From Prevotella communis (GTDB lineage Bacteria > Bacteroidota > Bacteroidia > Bacteroidales > Bacteroidaceae): 64,000 nucleotides of DNA. The position numbers and the translations under genes were made by a program. This document shows, piece by piece, positions 44,513 through 52,067 of the stretch. The stretch spans positions 1,240,001-1,304,000 of the forward strand of contig NZ_CP091792.1 in assembly GCF_022024115.1 (NCBI RefSeq), given 5' to 3'. Numbering within the stretch: the first letter of the stretch is position 1; each line of letters starts with the position of its first letter. Under the pieces are notes generated by a model that searched no databases, was not told the DNA's origin, and saw nothing but the letters and a program-made list of their open reading frames with translations.

Positions 44513-45565
44513 TTACATCAGTTTTTTCTTTTTGGCCACAAGTTTCAGAACTGCCACCGACAGAAAAGGTGGTAAAGCCCCCATGAACCAGAATCCTAAG
44601 TTGGCGGCACGCTGCTGCTTGAATCTGAGAATCTCTCTCACTCTCACGGGATGGCGCATGGCATTGCGAATCGTTTTGTTGGTGAGGTGGGGTTTTATTT
44701 TTTCCCTATTCTTTAGTGCCCCACACATGATATAAAACATATAAATCATGACTTTTGCGCAGCGTGTTTCGTAGTACGATTTGTCCTTGAGTGTTTTAAC
44801 CTGGTTTTTAATATATGAATAAATTTTGATATATTGCTCAATCTCAGATAGCTTGATTTCGTTCCTGATTTGGAAATTTGATAACGAGCCTGGACGTAAC
44901 ACATAGTAATATGTATCATCGGGAAGCAGTACCGCTCTTTCTATCAGCGGCTGCATGTCGGTCTCAAAGAGAATATCATCGGCAAAGCGAGTTTCATGGA
45001 AGCGAAGATGATTTTTTTTGATAAAGTCTGTTCTTAAAAGTACGTTCCAGATAAAGTTATAGAGAGTGGCATGAATGTTCTGATTAGCATATGCTGCAAG
45101 AGAATCTTTTTCCAATAGTAGCTTGAATGGCAACTTCATGTCGCCCTGGCTGAAGTTGGCCGAATGTCCCTCTTCGTCTACAGATTCTACAGAGCCGTAT
45201 ACCGCTTCGGCCTGATACTCCTCGGCCGTCCGGTACATTTTTTCTACAGCATCAAGTGCTAGATAGTCGTCGCTGTCCACCAATAGCAGATACTTTCCTT
45301 TAGCCTCGTTAAGAATAGTGTTTCTGGCTGCCCAGCACCCCATGTTCTTGGGCTGGGTGATAATTCGTATCTTATGGCCTTTGGGATGGGATGTTTGAAT
45401 CTCCTTGACAATATCCATCGACTTGTCTGGGCCTAAATCATCAACGACGAGGATTTCTGTATCACCCTCAAACGTTTGATCTAGTACTGACAGCAAACAT
45501 TTTCTAATGTATTTTTCGACGCCATAGACAGGCATCCCAATGGTGATAAGATATGGATAGGTCAT
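44513..45565 (-). CDS. GT2 glycosyltransferase
   Basis: A 350-residue GT-A family 2 protein. Nucleotide-sugar motifs are ITIGMPVYGVEKYIRKCLLS at the N-terminus, ILVVDDLGPDKSMD, and the DxD-type LLVDSDDYL at about 93-101. A basic, helical C-terminal part ends in VAKKKKLM and may associate with the membrane. It sits one base upstream of the double-GT gene, so the two are translationally coupled and probably act on the same glycan. No clear promoter is seen; a weak TAACTTAG lies near 45600. Confidence 0.86.
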   Translation of the reverse strand: MTYPYLITIGMPVYGVEKYIRKCLLSVLDQTFEGDTEILVVDDLGPDKSMDIVKEIQTSHPKGHKIRIITQPKNMGCWAARNTILNEAKGKYLLLVDSDDYLALDAVEKMYRTAEEYQAEAVYGSVESVDEEGHSANFSQGDMKLPFKLLLEKDSLAAYANQNIHATLYNFIWNVLLRTDFIKKNHLRFHETRFADDILFETDMQPLIERAVLLPDDTYYYVLRPGSLSNFQIRNEIKLSEIEQYIKIYSYIKNQVKTLKDKSYYETRCAKVMIYMFYIMCGALKNREKIKPHLTNKTIRNAMRHPVRVREILRFKQQRAANLGFWFMGALPPFLSVAVLKLVAKKKKLM

Positions 45566-45691
45566 TCGAAATATATGTATGTTTTATTTTTTTGTTGGCT
45601 AAGTTACGCAATTTCATTTCAATGACCAAACATTTCCGATGAAAAAATGATAAAAATGCCCAAAAAACTTGTTCTTTCCATTCGAATGTGT

Positions 45692-45699
45692 TATATTTG
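45692..45699 (+). promoter_or_regulatory. -7 element that fixes the start of the GT2 gene
   Basis: TATATTTG with a weak CTTG at 45668-45671 (20-bp spacing). It lies downstream of the first ATG of the open frame, which therefore cannot be the start; ATG 45726 fits. Confidence 0.65.
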
Positions 45700-45725
45700 C
45701 ATCAGAATTTCAGCCATTATTGGTT

Positions 45726-46757
45726 ATGTACACTGTTTCAATCATCATTCCTGTCTATAATGTGTCGGCATATATTCAACGGTGTCTTGAGTCGGTTGTA
45801 GCTCAAGCTACTGATGCTGCAAGGATAGAGTGCCTGTTGGTTGATGATTGTTCGACCGATGACAGTATAGCAGTGGCTGAGGCTTTTTTTTCTACATATG
45901 ATGGTTCTGTCAGTTTCCGGATTCTTCATCACGAGGTGAATCAAGGTCAGTCGGTAGCTAGGAACACTGGTGTAGCTGCAGCTCAAGGTGACTATCTATT
46001 GTTTCTTGATGCTGATGACCATCTTGTGCCAGGCAGTCTGATGTTGATGCTCGAAGCTCTTAGGACGCATCCTGAGGCAGATGTGGTGGACGGAGCTTTC
46101 TATCATTGTGAGGATCGAAAGTCCTATCCTCCATGTAAAGAGATGAGGTTCCTGACCAATCGTAATGAGATTCTCAAGAATTTCTATAAAGGGCGTCTGA
46201 GCCTATGTGCATGGAATAAATTGATACGTCGTGATTTCTTTATATATCATGTTTTATATTTTGTCAAGGGTATAGTATTCGAGGATATTCAGTGGTCTAA
46301 TCGCCTGTTCCACTGCATAGACTCTATTTTGGTTTTGCCTGATGTGACCTATATCTATGAGTATAACCCTTGCTCGACTATGAATACGACCCATATCAAT
46401 GCCACGAAATCAATTCGTAGTTTTGTACGTGTTTTTGCCGATCTGATTAATACTTCAGAACGTGATGTCTATGTGGATCACAAGATATTTATCTTCCATT
46501 ATATTCTGAATGCAATGGATATTCTGCACAAGGGTAATGTAAATCCTCAGGTAAGGGATGATTTGATGTTGATAAAGCGTCGTTTGTATGGACAGGTAGT
46601 CAAAGATGGTCGACTGATACTGTCTTTATATTTTCTCTTGATGTTTCAACCATTTTATTCTTTGCTGCGCTGGTCGATGTTTCGTCATCATGTTCACGAG
46701 TTGGAACGTAGCGTGGCTCTCTTGGCTAATCGTTTCCAGTGTTTTCATAAATTCTGA
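45726..46757 (+). CDS. GT2 glycosyltransferase
   Basis: The start at ATG 45726 (343 residues) is chosen because the GT2 fold begins at once with VSIIIPVYNVSAYIQRCLES and because the promoter element lies just upstream. The DxD motif is LFLDADDHL at about 98-106, preceded by LVDDCSTDDS and GQSVARNTGV. The C-terminal region (QPFYSLLRW) is hydrophobic and may touch the membrane. It belongs to the surface-glycan region. The sugar is not predictable. A decayed GT2 gene of a different subgroup follows directly. Confidence 0.85.
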   Translation: MYTVSIIIPVYNVSAYIQRCLESVVAQATDAARIECLLVDDCSTDDSIAVAEAFFSTYDGSVSFRILHHEVNQGQSVARNTGVAAAQGDYLLFLDADDHLVPGSLMLMLEALRTHPEADVVDGAFYHCEDRKSYPPCKEMRFLTNRNEILKNFYKGRLSLCAWNKLIRRDFFIYHVLYFVKGIVFEDIQWSNRLFHCIDSILVLPDVTYIYEYNPCSTMNTTHINATKSIRSFVRVFADLINTSERDVYVDHKIFIFHYILNAMDILHKGNVNPQVRDDLMLIKRRLYGQVVKDGRLILSLYFLLMFQPFYSLLRWSMFRHHVHELERSVALLANRFQCFHKF

Positions 46758-47060
46758 ATGCATTATCTTATGTTACATTGGTATGCTCCATATCTTACTA
46801 TCTACGGACGTCCCTTTTTTGAGGTACTTGAATCTGTGCTTGCTGAGGTTAGAATAGTCCTGCAGGCCTTACAGAGCCCAGCCCTTGGCGTCTATCGTAA
46901 TAATTGCTTATAAGGAGGAGAAACAAACACTTGCAGGCATTTCTGTGGACTATCAGTGAAATCAAGTGTAAATATCCTGTGGAGATTATTGGTGTTGACA
47001 ATGATTCTACAAATCGGACGGCTGAGATATATGAGAAGTCGGGAATCGTAAAAAATAATA
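46758..47060 (+). pseudogene. decayed GT2 glycosyltransferase fragment
   Basis: Remnant of a gene like the one at 49317. The first frame reads WYAPYLTIYGRPFFEV, matching WYDKYLTIYGKPFSEV of the intact gene. It then shifts to another frame (ASIVIIAYKEE against VSVVVIAYNES), and again to a third (KCKYPVEIIGVDNDSTNRTAEIYEKSG against TKYPIEILGVNNNSKDETEEVYKAFG). It stops at a terminator where the intact gene continues for about 190 residues. At least two frameshifts and a 3' truncation make it non-functional. The short frames in this gap are fragments and not genes. Confidence 0.85.
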
Positions 47061-47086
47061 ATGAGGATGCGTGCATCCTCATTATT
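47051..47086 (-). terminator. terminator of the LruC lipoprotein gene
   Basis: Arms 47057-47069 and 47074-47086 form a perfect 13-bp stem with a CGTG tetraloop; the minus strand continues into TTTTT (47051-47055). It cuts off the end of the glycosyltransferase remnant. Confidence 0.85.
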
Positions 47087-47108
47087 GTAATCTGTTAATT
47101 ATGATTGT

Positions 47109-49115
47109 TTATTGATTGCTGAACTTGTCTGGATAAACAAAGTCTTCTTCCCAATAGAGATACCAGTCTTTGTTCACATTCATGTTGACAGCCCAGGTCA
47201 GGAAGTCGGGATAAGCATCTGTTATACTCTTCCTCTCCAGCGGATAACGGAAGCTGGTGGGAACGATGATGGCGTTGGGGGCCTCACCCTTTTCTGGCAC
47301 CTTAATAGTTTTGCCCGTTGTGCGGTTCTCAATGTAGATTGACTTCAGGAAGTCATCCATGCTCAGGTTCTTTTCAACGGTAACAATCTCGGTGACGGGC
47401 TCTATGTATGCCGCATTCTTTTCGGTATTGATAAATACCTTTTGGTCATATCTGTATCCGAATAACTCGTGGACTTCTTTACCGTTGAAGCCTTTCTCCT
47501 CACTACCTTGGATACCACCCAATACAATGGCGTCGTAGGCACCGCAGGCAATGATGCTGAGCTGAATCTTGTCTTCGCCAAGACGTGTGGTACGAAGAAC
47601 AACGTCGTTCATATCGTAGTCAGCAGTCTGAGGACGGTCTTCAAAGCACATCGTGTAGGCTTCGGCTTCAGGCTGGGGCTTCTCATCGATTTGGATAAGA
47701 CCTCCACCAACCTCAATCACCATATCGGTAAAGTTGCAGTCTACACCTTCCTCAAAGCACATATAGGTTTTTCCGTTGGCTGTGAACGTAGCAATACGCG
47801 GGTCTGTATAGGTCATGCCTTCCTCGGTTTCACCACCCAAACTCTTATCCATGGCTTTTTTGAAGTCCCCGAAATGATTCACCTCTTCATTCAGACGGCC
47901 GTCACCATATGTACATCCGTATTTATTATTGGAAATATCTGTGCCGTTCTGACATTTCTGGTTCAGGAAACCAATTTTATAGCCGGCAGGGAAGGTGGCG
48001 CTGGCCTTGACTTCTCCTTTGAAGGGTGCCTCTTCGTAGAACGGCAACAAGAATTCACGTCTGTGATAGATTGCACTATCATTCTTTTCGACAGTTGTCT
48101 GTATACGTTCCACCTGTATAGCTTTGTATTTAGGCAACTGTTTGATATAGTCAACCTCGCTCATGCCTGATGGAATATCCTCCGGCCTGAAATAATAGTA
48201 GTAGATGTGGTTCTGCTTGAAGTCGTCCGTAAAGGCCTGGATGGGAATCAAGGTAACGGGATTGCCGTCGGTCTCGAAATAGTTGTTGTCAGTCTTGAAA
48301 TAGGCACTGTTGCGAATGGCAGGAAGATTATTCTTTTTGATTTTCTTATCTGCGCTAGCATACTTCTGAAGAAAAACATTGAGGATAGCCTTTACATTTT
48401 CCAACTCGCCCTCAGCGAAGTCTGCAATACCATCTCGGAAGATGACACCTCTGTTGTTAATTTTAATGCCATTTTCTACACAAATATCCATACGCCATCC
48501 GTTGTCAAAATCCTGATCTACAGGAGCCCACATCTGGTCACTCCAGTTCGAGTTGTTCCATGCGTCGTATTTAGCATCGTCCGACTCAGCACGCTGTGTG
48601 TTCAGTGACTTTTGGGGAGCCCCCAGTTTGATTTTGTCGAAAGTGGGAGCCTCGCTCTTAGCGGCTCTACGTGATGAGGCATTGGCTTGTGGGAAACTAA
48701 CGCTTTCCTGTCCTACATTGAATACCTGAATGAAGTAAACGCCCTTGCTGTCAATACATGCGGCAATCAACTGCTTATAGATGTTTGGAATAGAGTAGGT
48801 CAGTTTGACTGTTGCTCCCTTTTGGACTTGGGCCTCGTTCAATACCTTGGCCTCGTTGTTCAGGAAGGGTGACTCAGTCAGAATCTGAACCTTTACGATG
48901 TCGTTAAGATTTGCATTGGCCGTGATTTTTACTTCACTGCTAACGGTACTGTTCCAATCCTGATTAGAATCGATCTTGACACCATATCTCTGTTCAAAGT
49001 TCGCAATGGCCTCTTCGCTTTCATTGGGCTGTGGAGGATAGTCCATGTAGTCCTTCTTGATGCAACCCGTCAGAATAAATGCTGACAGCATTGCTAAGGT
49101 AATAGATTTTTTCAT
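47109..49115 (-). CDS. LruC-domain (DUF4842) lipoprotein
   Basis: A 668-residue lipoprotein with lipobox LTGC (Cys18) followed by IKKDY. The C-terminal part holds the LruC signature CFEDRPQTADYDMNDVVL at about residues 496-513, followed by the conserved beta-rich domain. The N-terminal region is beta-sandwich-like with no motif I recognise. LruC-domain proteins are cell-surface or outer-membrane proteins of unknown function, common in Bacteroidetes. It stands alone between glycosyltransferase genes, with its own terminator and a TATATTTG element at 49149-49156. Confidence 0.82.
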   Translation of the reverse strand: MKKSITLAMLSAFILTGCIKKDYMDYPPQPNESEEAIANFEQRYGVKIDSNQDWNSTVSSEVKITANANLNDIVKVQILTESPFLNNEAKVLNEAQVQKGATVKLTYSIPNIYKQLIAACIDSKGVYFIQVFNVGQESVSFPQANASSRRAAKSEAPTFDKIKLGAPQKSLNTQRAESDDAKYDAWNNSNWSDQMWAPVDQDFDNGWRMDICVENGIKINNRGVIFRDGIADFAEGELENVKAILNVFLQKYASADKKIKKNNLPAIRNSAYFKTDNNYFETDGNPVTLIPIQAFTDDFKQNHIYYYYFRPEDIPSGMSEVDYIKQLPKYKAIQVERIQTTVEKNDSAIYHRREFLLPFYEEAPFKGEVKASATFPAGYKIGFLNQKCQNGTDISNNKYGCTYGDGRLNEEVNHFGDFKKAMDKSLGGETEEGMTYTDPRIATFTANGKTYMCFEEGVDCNFTDMVIEVGGGLIQIDEKPQPEAEAYTMCFEDRPQTADYDMNDVVLRTTRLGEDKIQLSIIACGAYDAIVLGGIQGSEEKGFNGKEVHELFGYRYDQKVFINTEKNAAYIEPVTEIVTVEKNLSMDDFLKSIYIENRTTGKTIKVPEKGEAPNAIIVPTSFRYPLERKSITDAYPDFLTWAVNMNVNKDWYLYWEEDFVYPDKFSNQ

Positions 49116-49283
49116 GAGATTAATTGTTTTATGCTAGTATTTTGCCTACAAATATACAATTTTTACATTATTTAATCCTTAAAGAGTTGTATAAAATGCA
49201 TGAAAGTGGTGATTATTTAACATATTTTTTAATTCTGGGCGATGATATACTCTTCTTTTTACCCTTTATTTGATTTTATTTGT

Positions 49284-49291
49284 TACCTTTG
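49284..49291 (+). promoter_or_regulatory. -7 element deciding the start of the GT2 gene
   Basis: TACCTTTG. It lies after the first two in-frame ATG codons (49242; 49293 would fall within the initiation site), leaving ATG 49317 as the start. Confidence 0.65.
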
Positions 49292-49316
49292 CATGGTAGA
49301 ATCCGTGATTGTGATT

Positions 49317-50174
49317 ATGGCAAATTGGTATGATAAGTACTTGACTATCTATGGGAAACCTTTCAGTGAGGTGCCTCAACCTGTCGTTGATGTGACTCGT
49401 GATTGTTTAGCAAAACTACAGAGTCCTGAACCGTTAGTCTCTGTGGTGGTTATTGCTTATAATGAATCAACACGTTTGCCTGCTTGTTTGTGGTCGCTGA
49501 GTCAATTGAAAACTAAATATCCTATAGAGATTCTTGGCGTCAACAACAATTCGAAGGATGAAACAGAGGAGGTTTACAAGGCCTTTGGTGTTCCATATTT
49601 TAATGAGACTCGGCAGAGTCCTGGTTTTGCTCGCCAGTGTGGTTTGCTTCATGCAAAGGGCAAATTCCATTTCTTTATTGATGCTGACACACTCTATCCT
49701 TCCTGTTATGTAGATTTGATGATGCGGAAGTTAGAGAAGCCAGGAGTGTCATGTGTTGGCACTTTTTGGAGCTATTATCCTGATGAGAAACATTCTACTA
49801 TAGGTCTGTTTTTCTTTGAGTTGATTCGCGATACATTTTTGTGGATTCAACATTTCAAACGTCCGGAACTGAATATTCGTGGAATGACTTTTGCTTTTCG
49901 AACTGATTATGCTAAACAAATAAGCATCCGTACTGATATTCGTCGTGGCGAGGATGGATCATTGGCATTAGAACTAAAAAAGTTTGGCAAGATAGCTTTC
50001 CTTTACAACCGAAAGGCACGACCAGTTACAGGATATGGAACTCTTAACGAAAGTTCGTTGCTTCAGAGTCTTTGGAATCGTATCAAGATACAAGGTAAAG
50101 GTATTACTCGCATCTTCCACAAGACCGATCACTACGATGATTCTGAAGATAATCTGGTGAAGAAGACACAATAA
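49317..50174 (+). CDS. GT2 glycosyltransferase
   Basis: Starting at ATG 49317, the protein has 285 residues: MANWYDKYLTIYGKPF, then the GT-A core VSVVVIAYNESTRLPACLWS, the DxD motif FFIDADTLYP, and RRGEDGSLALELKKFGKI with the conserved ED pair. It is intact, whereas a similar gene at 46758 is broken. No transmembrane helices are seen. It probably adds a hexose to a surface glycan. It converges on the amidase gene, with a GC-rich hairpin (50212-50238) in the gap. Confidence 0.86.
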   Translation: MANWYDKYLTIYGKPFSEVPQPVVDVTRDCLAKLQSPEPLVSVVVIAYNESTRLPACLWSLSQLKTKYPIEILGVNNNSKDETEEVYKAFGVPYFNETRQSPGFARQCGLLHAKGKFHFFIDADTLYPSCYVDLMMRKLEKPGVSCVGTFWSYYPDEKHSTIGLFFFELIRDTFLWIQHFKRPELNIRGMTFAFRTDYAKQISIRTDIRRGEDGSLALELKKFGKIAFLYNRKARPVTGYGTLNESSLLQSLWNRIKIQGKGITRIFHKTDHYDDSEDNLVKKTQ

Positions 50175-50211
50175 TTATTTTATTGACATATTGCTTAGAT
50201 GTAATAATATT

Positions 50212-50238
50212 GCAGCGCACCCTTTTGGGATGCGCTGC
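50212..50238. terminator. GC-rich hairpin between converging genes
   Basis: Arms GCAGCGCACCC (50212-50222) and its near-complement at 50227-50238, with one bulge. There is no strong T run on either side, so terminator function is likely from position but weakly supported. Confidence 0.5.
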
Positions 50239-50250
50239 TCTTGAAAATGG

Positions 50251-50682
50251 TTAAGGTTTAATGTTCGCGAAATAATCGCGGTACTCCTGACAGTTGAAAC
50301 AGGGGCAGTCCTTGTGGACGCCTTCGAGTTCACAGTGACCCTTGATCTCAGCATCGGGATAGGCGGACTTGAGAGAGCGGAGTAGGGCGAGCATGGCGGC
50401 ACGCTGGGCTGGGGTGCGGGTGTCGCAGGAGCGGCCCTTTTCGTCCAGCCCTCCCTCGTAGCAGATGCCGATGGAGTGGGCATTGTAATGGAGGGCGTGC
50501 ATGCCTACCTCTGACTCGTCACGGGGTTTGTGGAGCTGACCATCGCGCTCGATGTAGTAATGATAACCGATGCCCTTGTTGTGGAAACGGGCGTTGTGGT
50601 CGTCACGGAGACTGTCGATGGAGTAGCGTTGGTTGCAGCGGGTGGCTGAACAATGGATAACGATTAGGTTGATTTTACGCAT
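50251..50682 (-). CDS. T7-lysozyme-like N-acetylmuramoyl-L-alanine amidase
   Basis: A 143-residue Amidase_2 enzyme that cuts the bond between MurNAc and L-alanine in peptidoglycan. Zinc ligands by analogy with T7 lysozyme are His10 (VIHCSAT), His116 (KGHCE) and Cys126 (KDCPCF). Tyr40 (GIGYHYY) and Lys124 match the catalytic Tyr and Lys. The fold starts at residue 3 with no signal peptide, as in phage endolysins that need a holin. It is the last gene of the minus-strand cassette; the smalltalk gene ends 15 bp upstream. Such genes are common in Bacteroidales chromosomes; their role is not established. Confidence 0.9.
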   Translation of the reverse strand: MRKINLIVIHCSATRCNQRYSIDSLRDDHNARFHNKGIGYHYYIERDGQLHKPRDESEVGMHALHYNAHSIGICYEGGLDEKGRSCDTRTPAQRAAMLALLRSLKSAYPDAEIKGHCELEGVHKDCPCFNCQEYRDYFANIKP

Positions 50683-50697
50683 AGCTTTTCTTTTGGG

Positions 50698-50793
50698 TTA
50701 TCTGCAGCTGGCGACACCGATGGCGGTGGCGATAGCTGAGAGGATACTGATGGTTGTCTGAATGACGAACTTCCAAACTGTCTTGTTCTTCAT
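50698..50793 (-). CDS. smalltalk protein (31 residues)
   Basis: A very short frame: MKNKTVWKFVIQTTISIL... ending in GVASCR and TAA. It has a basic N-terminus (KNKTVWK), one hydrophobic helix of about 20 residues and a terminal Cys-Arg. This matches the Bacteroidales family I know as smalltalk, always found between an HU-like gene and an amidase gene. Its position 15 bp before the amidase start and 75 bp after the HU-like gene keeps that order. The shape resembles a small holin or pinholin, or a membrane-active toxin, but no function is known to me. Confidence 0.85.
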   Translation of the reverse strand: MKNKTVWKFVIQTTISILSAIATAIGVASCR

Positions 50794-50796
50794 GGT

Positions 50797-50872
50797 TTTA
50801 ATCTTTAATGCTTAATGTTTAATCTTTAATGTTTAATCTTTAATGTTTAATGTTTAATCTTTAATGTTTAAG
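50797..50872 (-). repeat. TTTAATNTTTAATG tandem array
   Basis: About 11 degenerate 7-nt units (TTTAATC, TTTAATG, CTTAATG) between the smalltalk and HU-like genes. The array overlaps the HU-like stop codon. About 30 nt are identical to the complement of 5094-5127. Confidence 0.8.
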
Positions 50873-51338
50873 GGTTCACTGGTCCACTGTTGCCTGAGTC
50901 TGATGGCGTGGTGGGCTCTTCGCTGGTGGTGATTTTGCCATTGACATAGGCTGCCTTCTTCAGGGTAGCCTCCAAGTTGAGCGACTTACTCATAAGTTCA
51001 CCGGTAGCACGAGCCTTGAGTTTCACGCCCTCAATGTTCTTTGAGATAGAGAAGTCGGACTCGGCATCGGACGTCACCTTGTTCTTGATGCCCAGGGAGA
51101 AGATGGCAAGGTGATCTATCTTCACGTTCTTGCCCTCCAGAAGGAGTTCCTTGATGCAGGTAATCATGTCGGTGAGGACGCCCTTGATGGCACCCTTGGA
51201 GTAGGGGCAGTTGTGGCTACTCATGTGCTCAGCGAGAGCGTCGAGGTCGATGGTCTCCTCTACCACGTTCTTGGCAAACCACTTGCCAAAGGAATGGCTG
51301 GATTTGATTTTGATCTGATGTAAGATGTAACGAACCAT
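50868..51338 (-). CDS. HU-related histone-like DNA-binding protein
   Basis: The start is at ATG 51338 (156 residues, MVRYILHQIKIKSSHSFGKWF); the longer frame adds 53 residues unlike the family and overlaps a promoter element. Residues 1-125 resemble the HU-related family of Bacteroidales: helices, then LLEGKNVKIDHLAIFSLG, which is the beta-arm start, and a KLKARATGEL strand. The tail is Pro/Ser/Thr-rich (EEPTTPSDSGNSGPVNP). HU-like proteins bend DNA. It lies between DUF4248 and smalltalk in the cassette. A -7 element is 109 bp upstream. Confidence 0.85.
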   Translation of the reverse strand: MVRYILHQIKIKSSHSFGKWFAKNVVEETIDLDALAEHMSSHNCPYSKGAIKGVLTDMITCIKELLLEGKNVKIDHLAIFSLGIKNKVTSDAESDFSISKNIEGVKLKARATGELMSKSLNLEATLKKAAYVNGKITTSEEPTTPSDSGNSGPVNP

Positions 51339-51446
51339 AAATGTTGTTTGATGTGAGGCGAAAGAAGTATGATGTGGCTGCGCGCGAGGCCTTGTCAATA
51401 CTCCACTGGGATTTTCCCAGATTCCTGTGCTGTTCTTAACACAATG

Positions 51447-51454
51447 CAAAGGTA
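51447..51454 (-). promoter_or_regulatory. -7 element for the HU-smalltalk-amidase genes
   Basis: TACCTTTG on the minus strand, 109 bp before the HU-like start. No clear TTTG partner. If used, the last three genes of the cassette form their own transcript. Confidence 0.55.
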
Positions 51455-51524
51455 CGACAATCCCCGGTATGGCTGTCCCACTCTGTCCATCTCTCACAGA
51501 TTATTTTTATTTCAGTGTGGGAAA

Positions 51525-51815
51525 TCAATAGAGAGGTTGGCGCTGCTGAAGCATGCGGAGGAAATTCTGGAAGAGGGGAGACTTTGATAGCGCTTCCTGA
51601 TCCTGAAGTTCGGGAGGCAGATCTATACAGTAGTCCTCACAGATATAGCGGACGGCCTGTGGAGGAAGCTTCTGTGCCTTTGGACTGATGCCCATGGCGT
51701 CCAGGATGGGGCGGCGGGTGGCAAGGTAGCGGCGGAAGGTGCGAGGACTGACGTCGGCCAGGCGGGCTAACGTGCTCTTGCTGATAAATCGATTTTTGTC
51801 GTAGAAATTGATCAT
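51525..51815 (-). CDS. DUF4248 protein, helix-turn-helix-like
   Basis: A 96-residue protein. The segment STLARLADVSPRTFRRYL (residues 14-31) looks like a helix-turn-helix, with SPRTFRRYL as the recognition helix, and the rest is helical with IC-EDYCIDLPPELQDQ. I recognise it as DUF4248, a Bacteroidales family usually beside virE-like and HU-like genes. It may be the transcriptional regulator of the cassette, binding one of the repeats nearby. That role is inference. Confidence 0.8.
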   Translation of the reverse strand: MINFYDKNRFISKSTLARLADVSPRTFRRYLATRRPILDAMGISPKAQKLPPQAVRYICEDYCIDLPPELQDQEALSKSPLFQNFLRMLQQRQPLY

Positions 51816-51957
51816 AACTAACTTGATGATGGTTGGGAAACAGGTTGATAAAAATGTTTTTTAAGTTGAATGCTACAGATAAACAAATTGGAGATTAATG
51901 AGGTCTCATCTTTTTGCTTTTTTTTTACTCAATTCTTAAATATAATTTATTATATTT

Positions 51958-52067
51958 ATGACACGAATGACACGAGGTTTTCAACCTTTCTATAAAGAAA
52001 TATATTTGGTTCGAGGTGAATGGTTTTTCTTAAGGAAAAGTTGGAATACTCGTGACACTCGCGTCAT
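51958..52067. repeat. imperfect inverted repeat at the virE-like 3' end
   Basis: Arms 51958-51976 and 52049-52067 match at 16 of 19 positions as reverse complements, 72 bp apart. The left arm is itself a perfect tandem of ATGACACGA (two copies). The right arm covers the stop codon of the virE-like gene. The 248-bp gap between DUF4248 and the virE-like gene otherwise holds only AT-rich sequence. Confidence 0.65.

Noticed and set aside
46904..47098. Short plus-strand frame as a separate small gene
   Set aside because: Its sequence continues the broken GT2 gene in another frame and its 3' part is the LruC terminator.
47469..48170. Plus-strand open frame of 233 residues opposite the LruC gene
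   Set aside because: Antisense shadow; the opposite strand has a lipobox and the LruC signature.
50175..50483. Second minus-strand frame overlapping the amidase gene
   Set aside because: Pro/Ala/Ser-rich translation in a different frame from the amidase; a shadow of the GC-rich amidase gene.
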